From the NCBI RefSeq assembly GCF_003075075.1, contig NZ_QCYM01000009.1:116569-180568 (forward strand): a stretch of DNA of 64,000 nt, given 5' to 3'. Position numbers and translations under genes: made by a program. Of the stretch, positions 27,183 through 37,253 are shown one piece after another. Positions within the stretch are counted from its first letter, which is position 1, and each line of letters opens with the position of its first letter. This stretch comes from Labrenzia sp. 011. GTDB taxonomy: Bacteria > Pseudomonadota > Alphaproteobacteria > Rhizobiales > Stappiaceae. The notes under the pieces are model-generated. The model made no database searches and was not told where the DNA came from. It was given only the letters and a program-made list of their open reading frames with translations.

Positions 27183-28073
27183 ATGAGTTTCCGTCTTGCC
27201 GCCCGGGTGATTTACGCCGTCCTGAAAGATGCCATCGGTCATTTCGCCCGCGATGACGGGTTCGCGATGGCCAGCCATGTCGCTCTTTCGGTGCTTCTGG
27301 CGATTTTTCCCCTTCTTATTTTCATTGCTTCGCTTGCGGCCTTCCTCGGTCTGACCGGGGCGGCGGATACGGTTTCCGATCTCATTTTCGATGCCTGGCC
27401 GGCAAGCGTTGCCGCGCCGCTTGCGCGGGAAGTCCAGAACGTCCTGACTGTCCGGCGCGGGGATCTGTTGACCCTCGGCGCCGTTGCCGCGTTGTGGTTC
27501 TCCTCCAACGGGGTGGAGGCGCTGCGGACCGCGCTGAACCGCGCCTACCGGCAGCAGGAACACCGCTCGATCGTTCTTCTCAGGCTGCAATCCCTGGGAC
27601 TGGTCGTGCTGGGCGCGGGCATCCTGCTGGCCTACACGTTTCTGGTGGTTCTGGCGCCGCTGGCACTGGCCGAACTGGAAACCTACGTGCCGGCGATCGA
27701 ATCCTTCCTGCTGTCGATCAATGTGGCCAGATACACGCTGGCCGGTTCCCTGCTGATCATCGGGCTGTTCATCACCCACTGGCAGCTTCCCTCGGGACAC
27801 AGGACGTTCAGGGATCTCTGGCCGGGCGTGGTTGCAACCCTGATCATGTGGATCGTTTCCGGCAGCGTCTTCGGTGCCTATCTGGCCAGGTTCGCCAATT
27901 ACGTGTCCACCTACGGCGGACTGGCAGGCATCATGACCGCGGTGATCTTCCTCTACATATGCGCCCTGGCCTTCATCCTCGGGGGCGAACTGAATGCGGC
28001 GATCTCCCGTCAGCGTCAGGTCGGCCGGCGCAAGCGTGCGCAGACCGCTTCGCAGGAGGCCGCCGCAGGCTGA
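27183..28073 (+). CDS. YihY/BrkB family inner membrane protein
   Basis: A 296-aa membrane protein with six predicted helices. Family marks are the N-terminal DDGFAMASHVALSVLLAIFPLLIF, the RTALNRAYRQQEHRS loop, and the final TYGGLAGIMTAVIFLYICALAFILGGELNAAI. YihY/BrkB proteins have been mistaken for RNase BN and for virulence factors; their transport or membrane role is unsettled. The C-terminus is a basic cytoplasmic tail. The gene is divergent from the dehydrogenase (about 160 bases between starts) and converges on a DMT transporter. Confidence 0.92.
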   Translation: MSFRLAARVIYAVLKDAIGHFARDDGFAMASHVALSVLLAIFPLLIFIASLAAFLGLTGAADTVSDLIFDAWPASVAAPLAREVQNVLTVRRGDLLTLGAVAALWFSSNGVEALRTALNRAYRQQEHRSIVLLRLQSLGLVVLGAGILLAYTFLVVLAPLALAELETYVPAIESFLLSINVARYTLAGSLLIIGLFITHWQLPSGHRTFRDLWPGVVATLIMWIVSGSVFGAYLARFANYVSTYGGLAGIMTAVIFLYICALAFILGGELNAAISRQRQVGRRKRAQTASQEAAAG

Positions 28074-28092
28074 GGTCTCCGGTGTCTGCGGA

Positions 28093-28968
28093 TCAGGTTT
28101 TCGCGACCGGCCGGCGGATCGTCAGAACGGCGCTCACCACAAGTGCCATGCCGGCGAGCTGGATCAGGGTCAGCGTTTCTCCAAAGAGAAAATAGCTTTC
28201 GACCGCCGTTGCAACGGGAACCAGATAGAACAGGCTGGCCACACTTGAGACAGCTCCCTGGCGAATGAGCAGCATCAGAAGCAGGATGGCGCCCACGGAC
28301 AGGACCAGAACCAGCCAGACCAGGGCGAAGATGAATTCTCCCGACCACGTGATTTGCCAGCTTTCGAAAAGACTGAGCGGCGCCGTGACCAGCAAGGCAC
28401 CGGCGTATTGCCAGGCAGTTGCCGCGAGAAGGTCCGTCGTGCCGACAAAGCGTTTCTGGTAGACCGTGCCGAAACTGATGGCGATGACACTGCCGATGAC
28501 GACGGTGATGGTCGCGGCGGTGATGCCCGTGCCGCCCGGATCGAATTTGGGGCCAAGGACCAGTGCCAGTCCGGCGGCGCCGATGGCCATGCTGAGCCAG
28601 TGTCTTTTCGAAACGGTCTCCCCGAGAACCAGAACCGCCATGAGGGCCGTCAGGACAGGCTGCAGGCCGACGATGATGGAAGACAGGCCGGCCGGCATGC
28701 CCTGCTTGATCGCCCAGAAAACGCCTCCCAGGTAGAAACCGTGAACGAGCACTCCGGCAACGATCGAGTGAAAGATGGCCGCAGGTGACTTCGGCCAGGA
28801 TTTCGACAGCAGCAGGGCGAGGAAGATCAGAACAGGCACGGTGGCGACGAATCGGATGGTCAGAAACGCCATGGGTTCGACATAGGGAGCGCCGAGTTTC
28901 GAGCCGACGAAACCGGTTGACCACAAAAGAACGAAGATTGCTGGCGCGCATTTGGCGAGGATTCTCAA
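28093..28968 (-). CDS. EamA/DMT-family transporter
   Basis: A 291-aa permease of the drug/metabolite transporter superfamily with ten predicted TM helices arranged as two EamA repeats (about residues 5-140 and 150-285). Typical phrases are LLWSTGFVGSKLGAPYVEP at the start, FWAIKQGMPAGLSSIIVGLQPVLTALMA, and in the second half SVASLFYLVPVATAVESYFLFGE. Substrate unknown; related carriers export amino acids or metabolites. It is monocistronic, divergent from the chemotaxis receptor gene. Confidence 0.92.
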   Translation of the reverse strand: MRILAKCAPAIFVLLWSTGFVGSKLGAPYVEPMAFLTIRFVATVPVLIFLALLLSKSWPKSPAAIFHSIVAGVLVHGFYLGGVFWAIKQGMPAGLSSIIVGLQPVLTALMAVLVLGETVSKRHWLSMAIGAAGLALVLGPKFDPGGTGITAATITVVIGSVIAISFGTVYQKRFVGTTDLLAATAWQYAGALLVTAPLSLFESWQITWSGEFIFALVWLVLVLSVGAILLLMLLIRQGAVSSVASLFYLVPVATAVESYFLFGETLTLIQLAGMALVVSAVLTIRRPVAKT

Positions 28969-29108
28969 GACTGCCTCAAAAATAGGATAAATGCCTGAAA
29001 AATAGGCTGTTTCTGGTGGGTGGGGCGAGCGGTCATTAACTGGAAGTTGGTGATTTTCCGTGACTCTGCGCGCTCATAATTCAGGTGTCAGCAGCATATG
29101 TGGTGACT

Positions 29109-31109
29109 ATGGGTATTCAACGGTCCTTTCAAATCCTGTCCGGACTTTCGGTCAAAGTCAGAATTCTCTCGCTCAGCCTATTCACGATTGTCGGCTTGCT
29201 GGCAATAGGCGCGGTGTTTTTCTGGAGCCAGAACGAGGTGAATACCGCTTTTGCCAGGATGGGAGAAAGCGCAACCCTTGCCGACCAGGTCGCGAACCTG
29301 TCCGATGTCGGTGCCTCCCTTTTGTCGATCGAGAAACACTATCTCATCGCGCCGACATCCGGCGGAGTGGAAGCCTTCGAGGCAAGGCTCGGACAGGCAG
29401 GCCAGGTTCTGGAAGACCTGTCCGCCAATCCGGTTGCCGCGGTTCATTCGGACCGGATCGCGGATGTGAAGGACACGCTGGAAGGCACCGGAGGCGCGTT
29501 CGAAAGGCTCGATGCGGTCCAGCAGAAGATCGGCTACGACAGCAGTCAGGGGTATCTGGCGATCCTGAACGAGACTGCCGGTGCAGTGAAGCTTCGCCTG
29601 CAGGAGGAAATGAAATTCGGCGGCGGTCCGGATTTCGAGAAACTGGCCCGCGCAATCCTTGCCGTGCAGCTTGCGGAAAAGGAATTCAGTTTCAACACCA
29701 CGCCCCAGTCGGTCGCGAATTTCGAATCCGAGTTCGGCGCCTTCGAGAAGCTGCTGAAAAAGGTCTATATTTCCGACGCGATCAAGAAGGAACTGGCCGA
29801 TAACATGGCCACCTACAAGACCACCTTCGACGCGTATACTGCGGCCATGAGCCAGAGGACGGATTATGTCGGTCTTCTGGAAAGCCTGTTCGACCTGGTC
29901 CCCCCGCATATCGCGACCCTGAAGGAGGCGGCGCATGCCATCAAGGCGCAGGCGGACCGGCAATTGGAAACTGCCCGCTCGATTGCCGCTGTCGCGATCG
30001 GTGGCACAATCCTGGGCCTGCTGATCCTGCTTCCCGCCATCGCCGTGCTGATCGGCCAGTCGATCTCCCGTCCGCTGACCCGGTTGCAGGCGGCGATGGA
30101 GGCACTGGCGGACGGTCAGACCGATCTGAGCCTTCCGCAGCTTGCCGGCAATACGGAACTGGCATCCATGAGCCGGACAGTCCAGATCTTCCGGGACAAC
30201 GCGGTTGAACGCACCCGGCTTGCCGATGCGCAAGCCCTTGAAAACCGGCAGCGCGAGGAAAGGGTTGCGCGGCTCGACGGTCTGATCTCCGGTTTCGAGA
30301 CAACCGTTTCCAGGGCGCTCGACAGTCTGGACAAGGCGAATGGCGAATTGCGGCAGACCTCCAGATCCATGGAGCAATCGGCGGACGATGTCGCCGGTCA
30401 GTCCGATGAAGCGGCGAGCGCGGTGAAAACCGCGGCGGAAAACGTGACTTCGGCGGCCCAGTCCGCGGAAGAGCTTGCGGCGTCCATCGCGGAAATTTCC
30501 GGACAGGCCAACCGGTCGACGGAAGTTGCCAAGCAGGCGGTCATGAGCGCATCTGCGACCGTTACCACCATGCAGGACCTTTCCGGCGCCGCGGAGCGCA
30601 TCGGCGAGGTGATGGGCCTTATCCGGGACATTGCGAGCCAGACGAATCTGCTGGCGCTGAACGCGACCATCGAGGCGGCCCGCGCGGGCGAGGCCGGCAA
30701 GGGGTTTGCCGTGGTGGCCGCGGAGGTAAAGCAGCTCGCCGATGAGACCTCCCGGGCGACCGAGGATATCGCGACGCAGATCGAGGCGATCCAGGGGTCT
30801 TCCAATGTGGCGGTCGAGGCCATTCAGGACGTGAACCGGATCATTTCGGACATGGAGGGACTGGCGTCCGCTGTCGCTGCCGCCGTGGAGCAGCAGGACG
30901 TGGCCGTTCAGGCGATTTCCCTGAATGTCTCCAGTGCCTCGGCCCGGTCGGAAGAGGGCGCCGCGCGCATGGGAGCGGTGGGGGCCGCCGCCAGCCTGGC
31001 GCGCAGCAACGGCGCGGAGGTGGAGCAACTGGCGGAGTCCCTCGGCGAACAGGGACTCCTGATCCGTGAGGAGGTTGCCCGTTTCCTTCAGGATGTTCGC
31101 AGCGCCTGA
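29109..31109 (+). CDS. Methyl-accepting chemotaxis protein
   Basis: A 666-aa chemoreceptor. TM1 is at about residues 19-41; a long helical periplasmic sensor (about 42-300) follows, of the helical-bimodular kind rather than Cache; TM2 is at about 300-323 ([20 protein letters not shown]). HAMP then begins at [16 protein letters not shown], and the signalling domain includes the hairpin tip [27 protein letters not shown] region. It relays ligand state to CheA/CheW, none of which are nearby. ATG 29109 is chosen over an upstream in-frame start at 29085; neither has a strong SD. No CheR-tethering NWETF pentapeptide is present at the C-terminus. Confidence 0.93.
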   Translation: MGIQRSFQILSGLSVKVRILSLSLFTIVGLLAIGAVFFWSQNEVNTAFARMGESATLADQVANLSDVGASLLSIEKHYLIAPTSGGVEAFEARLGQAGQVLEDLSANPVAAVHSDRIADVKDTLEGTGGAFERLDAVQQKIGYDSSQGYLAILNETAGAVKLRLQEEMKFGGGPDFEKLARAILAVQLAEKEFSFNTTPQSVANFESEFGAFEKLLKKVYISDAIKKELADNMATYKTTFDAYTAAMSQRTDYVGLLESLFDLVPPHIATLKEAAHAIKAQADRQLETARSIAAVAIGGTILGLLILLPAIAVLIGQSISRPLTRLQAAMEALADGQTDLSLPQLAGNTELASMSRTVQIFRDNAVERTRLADAQALENRQREERVARLDGLISGFETTVSRALDSLDKANGELRQTSRSMEQSADDVAGQSDEAASAVKTAAENVTSAAQSAEELAASIAEISGQANRSTEVAKQAVMSASATVTTMQDLSGAAERIGEVMGLIRDIASQTNLLALNATIEAARAGEAGKGFAVVAAEVKQLADETSRATEDIATQIEAIQGSSNVAVEAIQDVNRIISDMEGLASAVAAAVEQQDVAVQAISLNVSSASARSEEGAARMGAVGAAASLARSNGAEVEQLAESLGEQGLLIREEVARFLQDVRSA

Positions 31110-31227
31110 CCGGAGGTTCATCCGTGTGCCATCGCGGCAATTCGCCCTTCTGGCGGGCAGGCGGACTTCATGTTAGGCCATAGGCACATGTTGGTGCTGA
31201 AAGCCATACTTGAAGAGGGCGGACGGA

Positions 31228-32415
31228 ATGCAGGAAGAAATCGTCATCATCGGCGCGGGACAGGCTGGTGCGCAACTTGCGCAATCCTTGCGTCAGGGCG
31301 GGTTTGAAGGACCGCTGCGCCTGCTAGGCGACGAACCGCATCCCCCCTATCAGAGACCGCCGCTTTCGAAGAAATACCTGGCCGGGGAAATCGAAACGGA
31401 CGGCCTCTGGCTGCGTCCCCCCGCGTTTTTCACCACCAATGAAATCGATCTTATCCCGGGCACAAGGGTCGCGGCCGTCGACCGGGGGAGCAAGCGCCTC
31501 CGGTTGGAAAACGGCGACACGCTGCCCTATGGCAAGCTTGTGCTGGCAACGGGAACCCACGCGCGTTCCCTGCCGATCCCGGGAGCGGACAAGACCGGCG
31601 TTGTGACGCTGCGGACCATCGCCGATGTGGACGGCATCCGGGCAAGGCTTGCGACCACCAAGCGGGTCGCGATCATCGGTGCGGGTTACATCGGTCTGGA
31701 AGTGGCTGCAGTTGCCCGTGGACTTGGCAAGGATGTCAGTGTCATCGAAGCCCAGGACCGCCCGATGAAGCGTGTGGTGAGCGAGACGGTCTCCGCCTTT
31801 TTCACCAACCTGCATCGCTCGAAGGGCATTGACCTGCGCCTCGAGACGGGTGTCGAGGCCATCGAGGGCGATGATGAGGTCTCCGGCGTCAAACTGGCCA
31901 CGGGAGAGACGGTTCCGGCCGAACTCGTGCTGATCGCCGTGGGGGCGGAACCGAACGACGGGCTGGCGAGCGCGGCCGGTCTGGAGACCGACAACGGCAT
32001 TCTCGTGGACGGCTCCGGTCAGACCAGCGATCCGGATATCTACGCGGCGGGTGACTGCACCCGGTTCTATTCCAACCGGTACAAGCGTTCGGTCAGGATG
32101 GAAAGCGTCCAGAACGCCATCGATCAGGCCAAGATCGTGGCGCAGGCGCTGGTCGGTCAGGACGTCGACTACGATCCGCTGCCCTGGTTCTGGTCCGACC
32201 AGTATGACATCAAGCTGCAGATCGCGGGGCTTTCGGACGGCTATGACGACACGGTCGTCGTCGGCTCGCCGGAGGACCACAAGTTCTATGTGGCCTATCT
32301 GAAGGCGGGGCAGCTTGTCGCCGTCGACAGCATCAATTCCCCGCGTTCGCACATGATGGCCCGCCGGGTGATCGGCGATAGCTGGCGCGATGGGCTGATG
32401 CCGCCGGAGGCGTGA
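31228..32415 (+). CDS. FAD-dependent ferredoxin reductase-type oxidoreductase
   Basis: A 395-aa flavoprotein of the putidaredoxin/rhodocoxin reductase type, which passes electrons from NAD(P)H to a [2Fe-2S] ferredoxin. FAD-binding GxGxxG is at the start (IVIIGAGQAGAQLA), PPYQRPPLSKKYL follows, the NAD-binding motif is VAIIGAGYIGLEVAAVARGLG, and the FAD-closing DIYAAGDCTRF leads into the C-terminal dimer domain with PWFWSDQYDIKLQIAGL. ATG 31228 is preceded by GAGGGCGGA. No ferredoxin or P450 partner lies beside it, so the electron acceptor is unknown. Confidence 0.92.
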   Translation: MQEEIVIIGAGQAGAQLAQSLRQGGFEGPLRLLGDEPHPPYQRPPLSKKYLAGEIETDGLWLRPPAFFTTNEIDLIPGTRVAAVDRGSKRLRLENGDTLPYGKLVLATGTHARSLPIPGADKTGVVTLRTIADVDGIRARLATTKRVAIIGAGYIGLEVAAVARGLGKDVSVIEAQDRPMKRVVSETVSAFFTNLHRSKGIDLRLETGVEAIEGDDEVSGVKLATGETVPAELVLIAVGAEPNDGLASAAGLETDNGILVDGSGQTSDPDIYAAGDCTRFYSNRYKRSVRMESVQNAIDQAKIVAQALVGQDVDYDPLPWFWSDQYDIKLQIAGLSDGYDDTVVVGSPEDHKFYVAYLKAGQLVAVDSINSPRSHMMARRVIGDSWRDGLMPPEA

Positions 32416-32443
32416 GGTTCGCTGCCGTCGATGACGGCCGGAC

Positions 32444-33406
32444 CTATTCCGCCTTGCCGAATTTTTCCTGAAAGTGGGCCGTCATCTCCCGGTTGCGGTC
32501 GTACTGGTGGACGATCGCATAGGGCTGCCTGTCGGCTGTCGTGACCACACCATCCTCGAATAGGGGAAGGGAGTCTGCGGGCATGCAGAAGCTTTCCACC
32601 TGCGGGCTGACATTGGCGCTCACCGCATGCAGCAGCCAGGGAACCTGCCAGTTCACCCTGGTCGTTTTTTCCTTCCACCCGGCGAAGGTCAGAAGCTGGT
32701 TGAAGGCGGCCTGATCGCCACTGCGCTTGGTCTGGTCGAAATAATAGACCGCGAGCATGAAATCCATCATCGCCTCATAGCGGCCGGCGAAATAGCCGGC
32801 GCAGCAAACGGGCCGGTGTTCGACGCGCTCGAGGGCATGGCGACCGTAGGTTTTCAGGACGTTCCGGCGGTTCCAGGGGTCCTGGTGGGTGATGCTTTCC
32901 TCACCGACGATCAGGTCCCTGTCCGGAGCGAGATTGGCCGCCATCCAGCTGAAGGGGTCGCTCTGGAAAACCACGTCCCTGCTGTCGGAGAAGGCGACGA
33001 AGCGAACGGGTTCGCCGAGAGCTTCCAGATGTTTCCTGACCAGGTGACCGGCGTGAAAGAAGCGCCGGTCATAGATCTTGTCCCTGAACCTGAGGAGGCG
33101 CTTGTTCCATGTCCAGCGCCTGTCGGTATACAGCCGGCCGTCTTCGCTGTGATCCTCGATTTCTTCCTGCAGCTGCGAATAGCGGTAGCGCCGTTTTTTC
33201 CTGTCGTGATCGAACGTGATGACGATCGATCCCATGTGGGTCATGTATTCCACGAGGGCTTCACTGACGTCATAGGCGACCGCGACCGTGCGCCCCTGGA
33301 ACCCAGAGGCCTTCAGCGAGTTGTACCAGACCGCAAGGTCCTTCGGTTCATAACCCGATACGGCGGTGACGATCACGTCGCGCGGTGAAGCGGTATTGAG
33401 CGACAT
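32444..33406 (-). CDS. Putative GT-A-like glycosyltransferase
   Basis: A 320-aa soluble protein that I cannot place in a named family with certainty. It looks like a GT-A glycosyltransferase: VIVTAVSGYEPKDLAVWYNSLKASGF at the start, an SDSRDVVFQSDPF stretch that resembles a nucleotide-sugar-binding acidic motif (about residue 143), then CCAGYFAGRYEAMMDF, SGDQAAFNQLL and a late YAIVHQYDR histidine, the usual order in such folds. Acceptor and donor are unknown; a cell-surface polysaccharide role is plausible. ATG 33406 has CGGAG about 7 bases upstream. Convergent with the ferredoxin reductase gene. Confidence 0.7.
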   Translation of the reverse strand: MSLNTASPRDVIVTAVSGYEPKDLAVWYNSLKASGFQGRTVAVAYDVSEALVEYMTHMGSIVITFDHDRKKRRYRYSQLQEEIEDHSEDGRLYTDRRWTWNKRLLRFRDKIYDRRFFHAGHLVRKHLEALGEPVRFVAFSDSRDVVFQSDPFSWMAANLAPDRDLIVGEESITHQDPWNRRNVLKTYGRHALERVEHRPVCCAGYFAGRYEAMMDFMLAVYYFDQTKRSGDQAAFNQLLTFAGWKEKTTRVNWQVPWLLHAVSANVSPQVESFCMPADSLPLFEDGVVTTADRQPYAIVHQYDRNREMTAHFQEKFGKAE

Positions 33407-33497
33407 TGTTACTCCGGAAGATTGCAGGCGGCCTGCGGCCGCCGAACGGGCAGTCAGATCTGGCTGGGACGTACCTATCCCAATCGCGGGACGGGGG

Positions 33498-34295
33498 CTA
33501 CTGCACGGCGCTATTTAGCAGAATGAGCCGGGTGACTTCCCTGGGAATTTCAAGGTGAACCATATGGCCGACCCGTTCGAAGATGTGGGTCGCCACAATG
33601 CCTGGGAGCTTGTGGGCCTGGCGGGTGGGCAGAACCCGGTCCTGGGTGCCCCAGATGACCTTGATGGGCAGGGGCAGGGCCGCGAGTTCACCCCTCGGCA
33701 GGGTCTTTTGCACGTCGCCGTCGATGATCTCGTCGGCGACAGCCTGCAGGGTCACGGCCGCGCCGGGCCGGGCGCGGCTTTCCGCGGCGGTTCGTGCCAG
33801 GAATTTCGGCAGCTTGAATTCCCAGCCGAAAAACTGCTCCAGAAGCGTTTCCATTTCCGCCGGGTCCGTCGCCGCGGCGTAGCGGCGCAGCAGCCGGTGG
33901 TTGATTTCCGGACCGAAGCCGCCGGGCGCCAGGAGCGTCAGACTGGCGGCGATCTCGGGGGCTCTAAGGGCGACAAGCGCCGCCACCGCGCCTCCCATCG
34001 AATGGCCGACCAGATGGACCCTGGTCAGTCCCAGCGCCTCCAGGGACTGGGCCACGGCCTTTGCGGCCACGCCGGCATTGCCGATCCTCGGCCAGTCCAG
34101 GGCTTCGCCATGGCCGGGCAGGTCGAAGGCGATGGACCTCTTGTGCGGTGCCAGACCGGTCTGGATGTTGAGCCATGTCTGCCGGTCCCCGCCGAAGCCA
34201 TGCAGCAGGATCACCGGCGCGCCTGTGTCGGGGCCGGTCGTCGGCTGCTCCCGGAAAGGCAGGTGAAGCGGAGCGGACGGGTCGAGATCGGTCAT
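33498..34295 (-). CDS. Alpha/beta hydrolase
   Basis: A 265-aa alpha/beta hydrolase with a complete catalytic triad in sequence: nucleophile S99 in GHSMGG, an acidic residue in WGTQDRVLP, and histidine in FERVGHMVHLE. The oxyanion HGFGG lies at about 32-36. The sequence resembles the hydrolase-like part of acetoin dehydrogenase E2 and related esterases, but there is no lipoyl domain. Start ATG 34295 is preferred because the extension to 34388 is basic and overlaps the next gene; the SD is weak. It lies 79 bases after the cyclase-domain gene on the same strand. Confidence 0.88.
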   Translation of the reverse strand: MTDLDPSAPLHLPFREQPTTGPDTGAPVILLHGFGGDRQTWLNIQTGLAPHKRSIAFDLPGHGEALDWPRIGNAGVAAKAVAQSLEALGLTRVHLVGHSMGGAVAALVALRAPEIAASLTLLAPGGFGPEINHRLLRRYAAATDPAEMETLLEQFFGWEFKLPKFLARTAAESRARPGAAVTLQAVADEIIDGDVQKTLPRGELAALPLPIKVIWGTQDRVLPTRQAHKLPGIVATHIFERVGHMVHLEIPREVTRLILLNSAVQ

Positions 34296-34374
34296 GTCTT
34301 GCGGGTTCCTGTGCGACGGGTCCGGCCATTGCCGGAAACGGGTTTTCAGAGTGTGGGCCTTCGGCCGGAGGACG

Positions 34375-35565
34375 CTATTCGAGGGCAAAAAGCGGTTGCG
34401 GCGCGGCGAAGCCGCTGAGGGAGAAATCGCCGACCGGGCGGGATCTCGTGCCGGCGCGCCGGGCGATATCCGCCGTTACGAGAACATCGGCACCGACGGT
34501 TTTCGTCAGGCTTTCAATCCGCGCGGCGGCATGGACGGTCTGGCCGATGACGGAAAAGGTCATTCTGTGGGGAACGCCGATATTGCCGAACATGACGGTG
34601 CCCACGGACAGGGCGATGCCGGCTTTCATCGGCTGGGCGGAAGAGGTTTCCATGTTGATGGAGCTCAGACGCGCGCGGGTTTCATCGGCGGCGGAAATGG
34701 CCTGGGCGACGGCGGTTTCAAGGCTTTGCTTGCCGATGGGGAAGACCCCGAGGACAGCGTCGCCGATGAAGTCGAGCACTTCGCCGCCATGGTCCAGAAT
34801 GGCTCCGGCGGTGGCCTCGAAATAGGTGTTGAGCCAGGACAGATAGGCATCGGGGCCGAGCCGTTCGGCAATTGCCGTGGAGTTGCGCATGTCGCTGTAA
34901 TAGATCACCGCATCGACGGTTTCCCCATCGCCATGGCGGATCTGGCCGGCCAGAACCTTGTCGCCAGCGGTCCTGCCCAGATAGGTTTCGGCGATCGTGC
35001 GACTGATCTGGCCCTGAAGGGTTGCGCGTGCCGCCAGGGCGAGCCGCTTCTGAATATAGGTGATGGCGGTCATCGCTTCGTCGGAAAACCCGGTCTCCTC
35101 CCGGGTGGCCCAGCTTACGGCAATGCCGGAGGTGGAGACGTCCTCGCGGATGGTCGGCAATTCGAATGCGGTGACCCTGATCAGGTAGTCGGTATAGCCC
35201 TGCTCGGACAGTCTGGAAAGCAGCGGGAATTCGAAGGGGGCATTGGCGTTGGTCAGCCGTCGCCGCAGTACCGGATCCCGGCTCATCAGGATCGCCCGGA
35301 TCGGGCTCGTGCGCCAGGCTTCGCTTTCCTCGTGAGAATGCGCGATCCGTTCATGCTGGATGGCCATGCCGTTCTCCCAGCAGACCGTTTCCGCCTCGAT
35401 CAGAGGATGGAGCGTCGACCAGCCCAGAAGAGCTCGGTCGACCGGCACATGGCAGCGGCGCAGCTTTTCGCACAACTCGGCGAACATGGTCGCCATGTCC
35501 GGCGATCCAAGGGCCAGGCCGATCAGCCAATCCTCGATACCGTCGATTTCCGACATACTGATCAT
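34375..35565 (-). CDS. Class III adenylate/guanylate cyclase-domain protein, atypical active site
   Basis: A 396-aa soluble protein. An N-terminal domain of about 200 residues of the kind found in rhizobial cyclases precedes a class III cyclase homology domain (about 217-396). Metal-binding aspartates are present (D225 in YYSDMRNST and D269 in FIGDAVLGVF). However, the base-selecting lysine position is D265, the second specificity position is Q342 (VIGQTV), and the transition-state asparagine is H345; only R349 of the usual pair remains. It may make an unusual cyclic nucleotide, be weak, or act as a sensor. Start 35565 or 35556. Confidence 0.85.
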   Translation of the reverse strand: MISMSEIDGIEDWLIGLALGSPDMATMFAELCEKLRRCHVPVDRALLGWSTLHPLIEAETVCWENGMAIQHERIAHSHEESEAWRTSPIRAILMSRDPVLRRRLTNANAPFEFPLLSRLSEQGYTDYLIRVTAFELPTIREDVSTSGIAVSWATREETGFSDEAMTAITYIQKRLALAARATLQGQISRTIAETYLGRTAGDKVLAGQIRHGDGETVDAVIYYSDMRNSTAIAERLGPDAYLSWLNTYFEATAGAILDHGGEVLDFIGDAVLGVFPIGKQSLETAVAQAISAADETRARLSSINMETSSAQPMKAGIALSVGTVMFGNIGVPHRMTFSVIGQTVHAAARIESLTKTVGADVLVTADIARRAGTRSRPVGDFSLSGFAAPQPLFALE

Positions 35566-35724
35566 GCTGCGACGTCATACCATCCGAGAAAACAGGACCT
35601 CAGTTTGACCACACTTGAAGAGGGGTCCGCAAGGCGCGGCTCGCGGTACGGCGGGAGGGCCTTGCCGTGGGGGTGCGACGTGGCGGATCCGCTGCGTTTG
35701 CGGACAGTTTGAACCGGCGGATAC

Positions 35725-37245
35725 TCAGGACGCCGGTTCAAGCGCGACCTCGCCGGGAGGGATGACCAGCCAGTTGACGATCGCATCGGGAATGTCGGCG
35801 GAGGACCTGTAGCGGAAGGCGCGCGTGCCGCCACGCACCGCATCAGGGTAATGGCGGCGAAGCTCGCTGATGGGCCGTTTGCTCTCGCCGCGCCAGACAA
35901 GCATCAGTCCATGAGCCTGAACCTCCCGCGGGTCGATCCAGGGACTCAGGCGGGTGTCGTGCAGGTAGAACATCGAGGGGCGGCCGGGGGCGTAGAGGGC
36001 AACATTGCCCGCCGTCCACATGTCCCCGGCGACATAGGCCAGATCCGTGCCCGTTTCCGATTTCCACACCGCGGCAAGATGGTCGGCAATGTCCTGGCCG
36101 GGATAGTGGATACGGGTCTGCCTGTGTTTCCAGTGCGGCTCCACAACAGCCTGGCCGAGCAGGACGGCGAGGAAGATCGCCTGGATCGCAATGGTCGCGG
36201 CGAAGGCGCGGCGGGGAAAGGGCCAGGCGGCGGGCAGGGCGAGAAACCGGACGGCAACCGTGCCGGAGAGCAGGAACATCGGCATGCCCCACATATGCTC
36301 GAATTCATTGCCGGTGACCGCCGATGCGGCCAGAACCACGGCGAGGGGCATGAAGGCGAACCAGAGGAGAAAGCGGTCGCCGTGGCGCGGCAAGGGAGCG
36401 GCGGCCTTGCGCGGTGCGCTCCTGAAGGTTTTCAGACCTGTCCAGCCGAGTCCGGCAAGCACCACCAGAAAAAGTCCGGCGTGATTGCCGATCTGGGCTG
36501 CGAGGAAATTCAGCGGATTGACAAGGTGATCGAGAATCGAGGCGGCCGCCTTGCTGCGGCTTGCCGCATATTGGAGGGTGAGAAAGTCCGTCTCCACAAG
36601 CCAGAGGACGTGCGGCACGACCAATGCGGCGCAAACCAGTGCGCAGAGCCAGGGGCCGGCCGACAGCAGGTGCCGGCGTGCATCGGCGAAGGCCAGTGCG
36701 TAGAACCCGATGGTGCCGATCAGAAGCAGCACGAAATATTTCGTGTAGAGGCCGAAAGCCGCCAGGGCTCCGAGCACGATCCAGTCCCGAAGGCGGCCGC
36801 GCTCCAGGGCCCTGTGGAAGAAGAGCATCATGCCCGCCCACACCGGTATCTGGAGGACGTTCGGATTGAACTCGGGCAGGGGCAGGGTGAAATAGAAAGT
36901 CACGCTGGTGAGCACGACGGACCAGAAGGCCTGCCAGGGGGCAAGGCCGAGCCGGCGGGCCAGCTGCCAGATGAACAGATAAGCGAGCGCGGCGCTGAAG
37001 GCGCTCAGCCAGTAGGCGCCGGCGAAATGGCCTCCGGTCAGCCGGTAGGTCATTTCCAGGAGCCAGGCCTGCATGGGCGGGTGCTTGGTATAGCCGAGCT
37101 CCAGCTCCCGTCCCCAGGCAAAGCCTTCCACCACATCCAGCGGCGGACCCGGAAAGGTCAGCGACGGGATCACGGCGTAGAGCAGGCAGACAACGCCGCC
37201 ATAAAGGAGTGCTGCGCGGCTCGCGGAGATTTGCTGCAACATCAT
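35725..37245 (-). CDS. PMT/ArnT-like (GT39/83-type) membrane glycosyltransferase
   Basis: A 506-aa polytopic protein with about ten to twelve TM helices. The first periplasmic loop contains the family mark PLDVVEGFAWGRELELGYTKHPP, where acidic residues between TM1 and TM2 are expected to be catalytic for polyprenyl-phosphate-sugar-using enzymes. A C-terminal periplasmic domain of about 130 residues follows. Such enzymes move a sugar from a lipid carrier to lipid A or another envelope acceptor. It is last in the GT2-GtrA-PMT block: the GT2 probably makes the lipid-linked sugar, GtrA may flip it, and this enzyme uses it. Gap to gtrA only 8 bases. Confidence 0.9.
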   Translation of the reverse strand: MMLQQISASRAALLYGGVVCLLYAVIPSLTFPGPPLDVVEGFAWGRELELGYTKHPPMQAWLLEMTYRLTGGHFAGAYWLSAFSAALAYLFIWQLARRLGLAPWQAFWSVVLTSVTFYFTLPLPEFNPNVLQIPVWAGMMLFFHRALERGRLRDWIVLGALAAFGLYTKYFVLLLIGTIGFYALAFADARRHLLSAGPWLCALVCAALVVPHVLWLVETDFLTLQYAASRSKAAASILDHLVNPLNFLAAQIGNHAGLFLVVLAGLGWTGLKTFRSAPRKAAAPLPRHGDRFLLWFAFMPLAVVLAASAVTGNEFEHMWGMPMFLLSGTVAVRFLALPAAWPFPRRAFAATIAIQAIFLAVLLGQAVVEPHWKHRQTRIHYPGQDIADHLAAVWKSETGTDLAYVAGDMWTAGNVALYAPGRPSMFYLHDTRLSPWIDPREVQAHGLMLVWRGESKRPISELRRHYPDAVRGGTRAFRYRSSADIPDAIVNWLVIPPGEVALEPAS

Positions 37246-37253
37246 GCCCGTGC

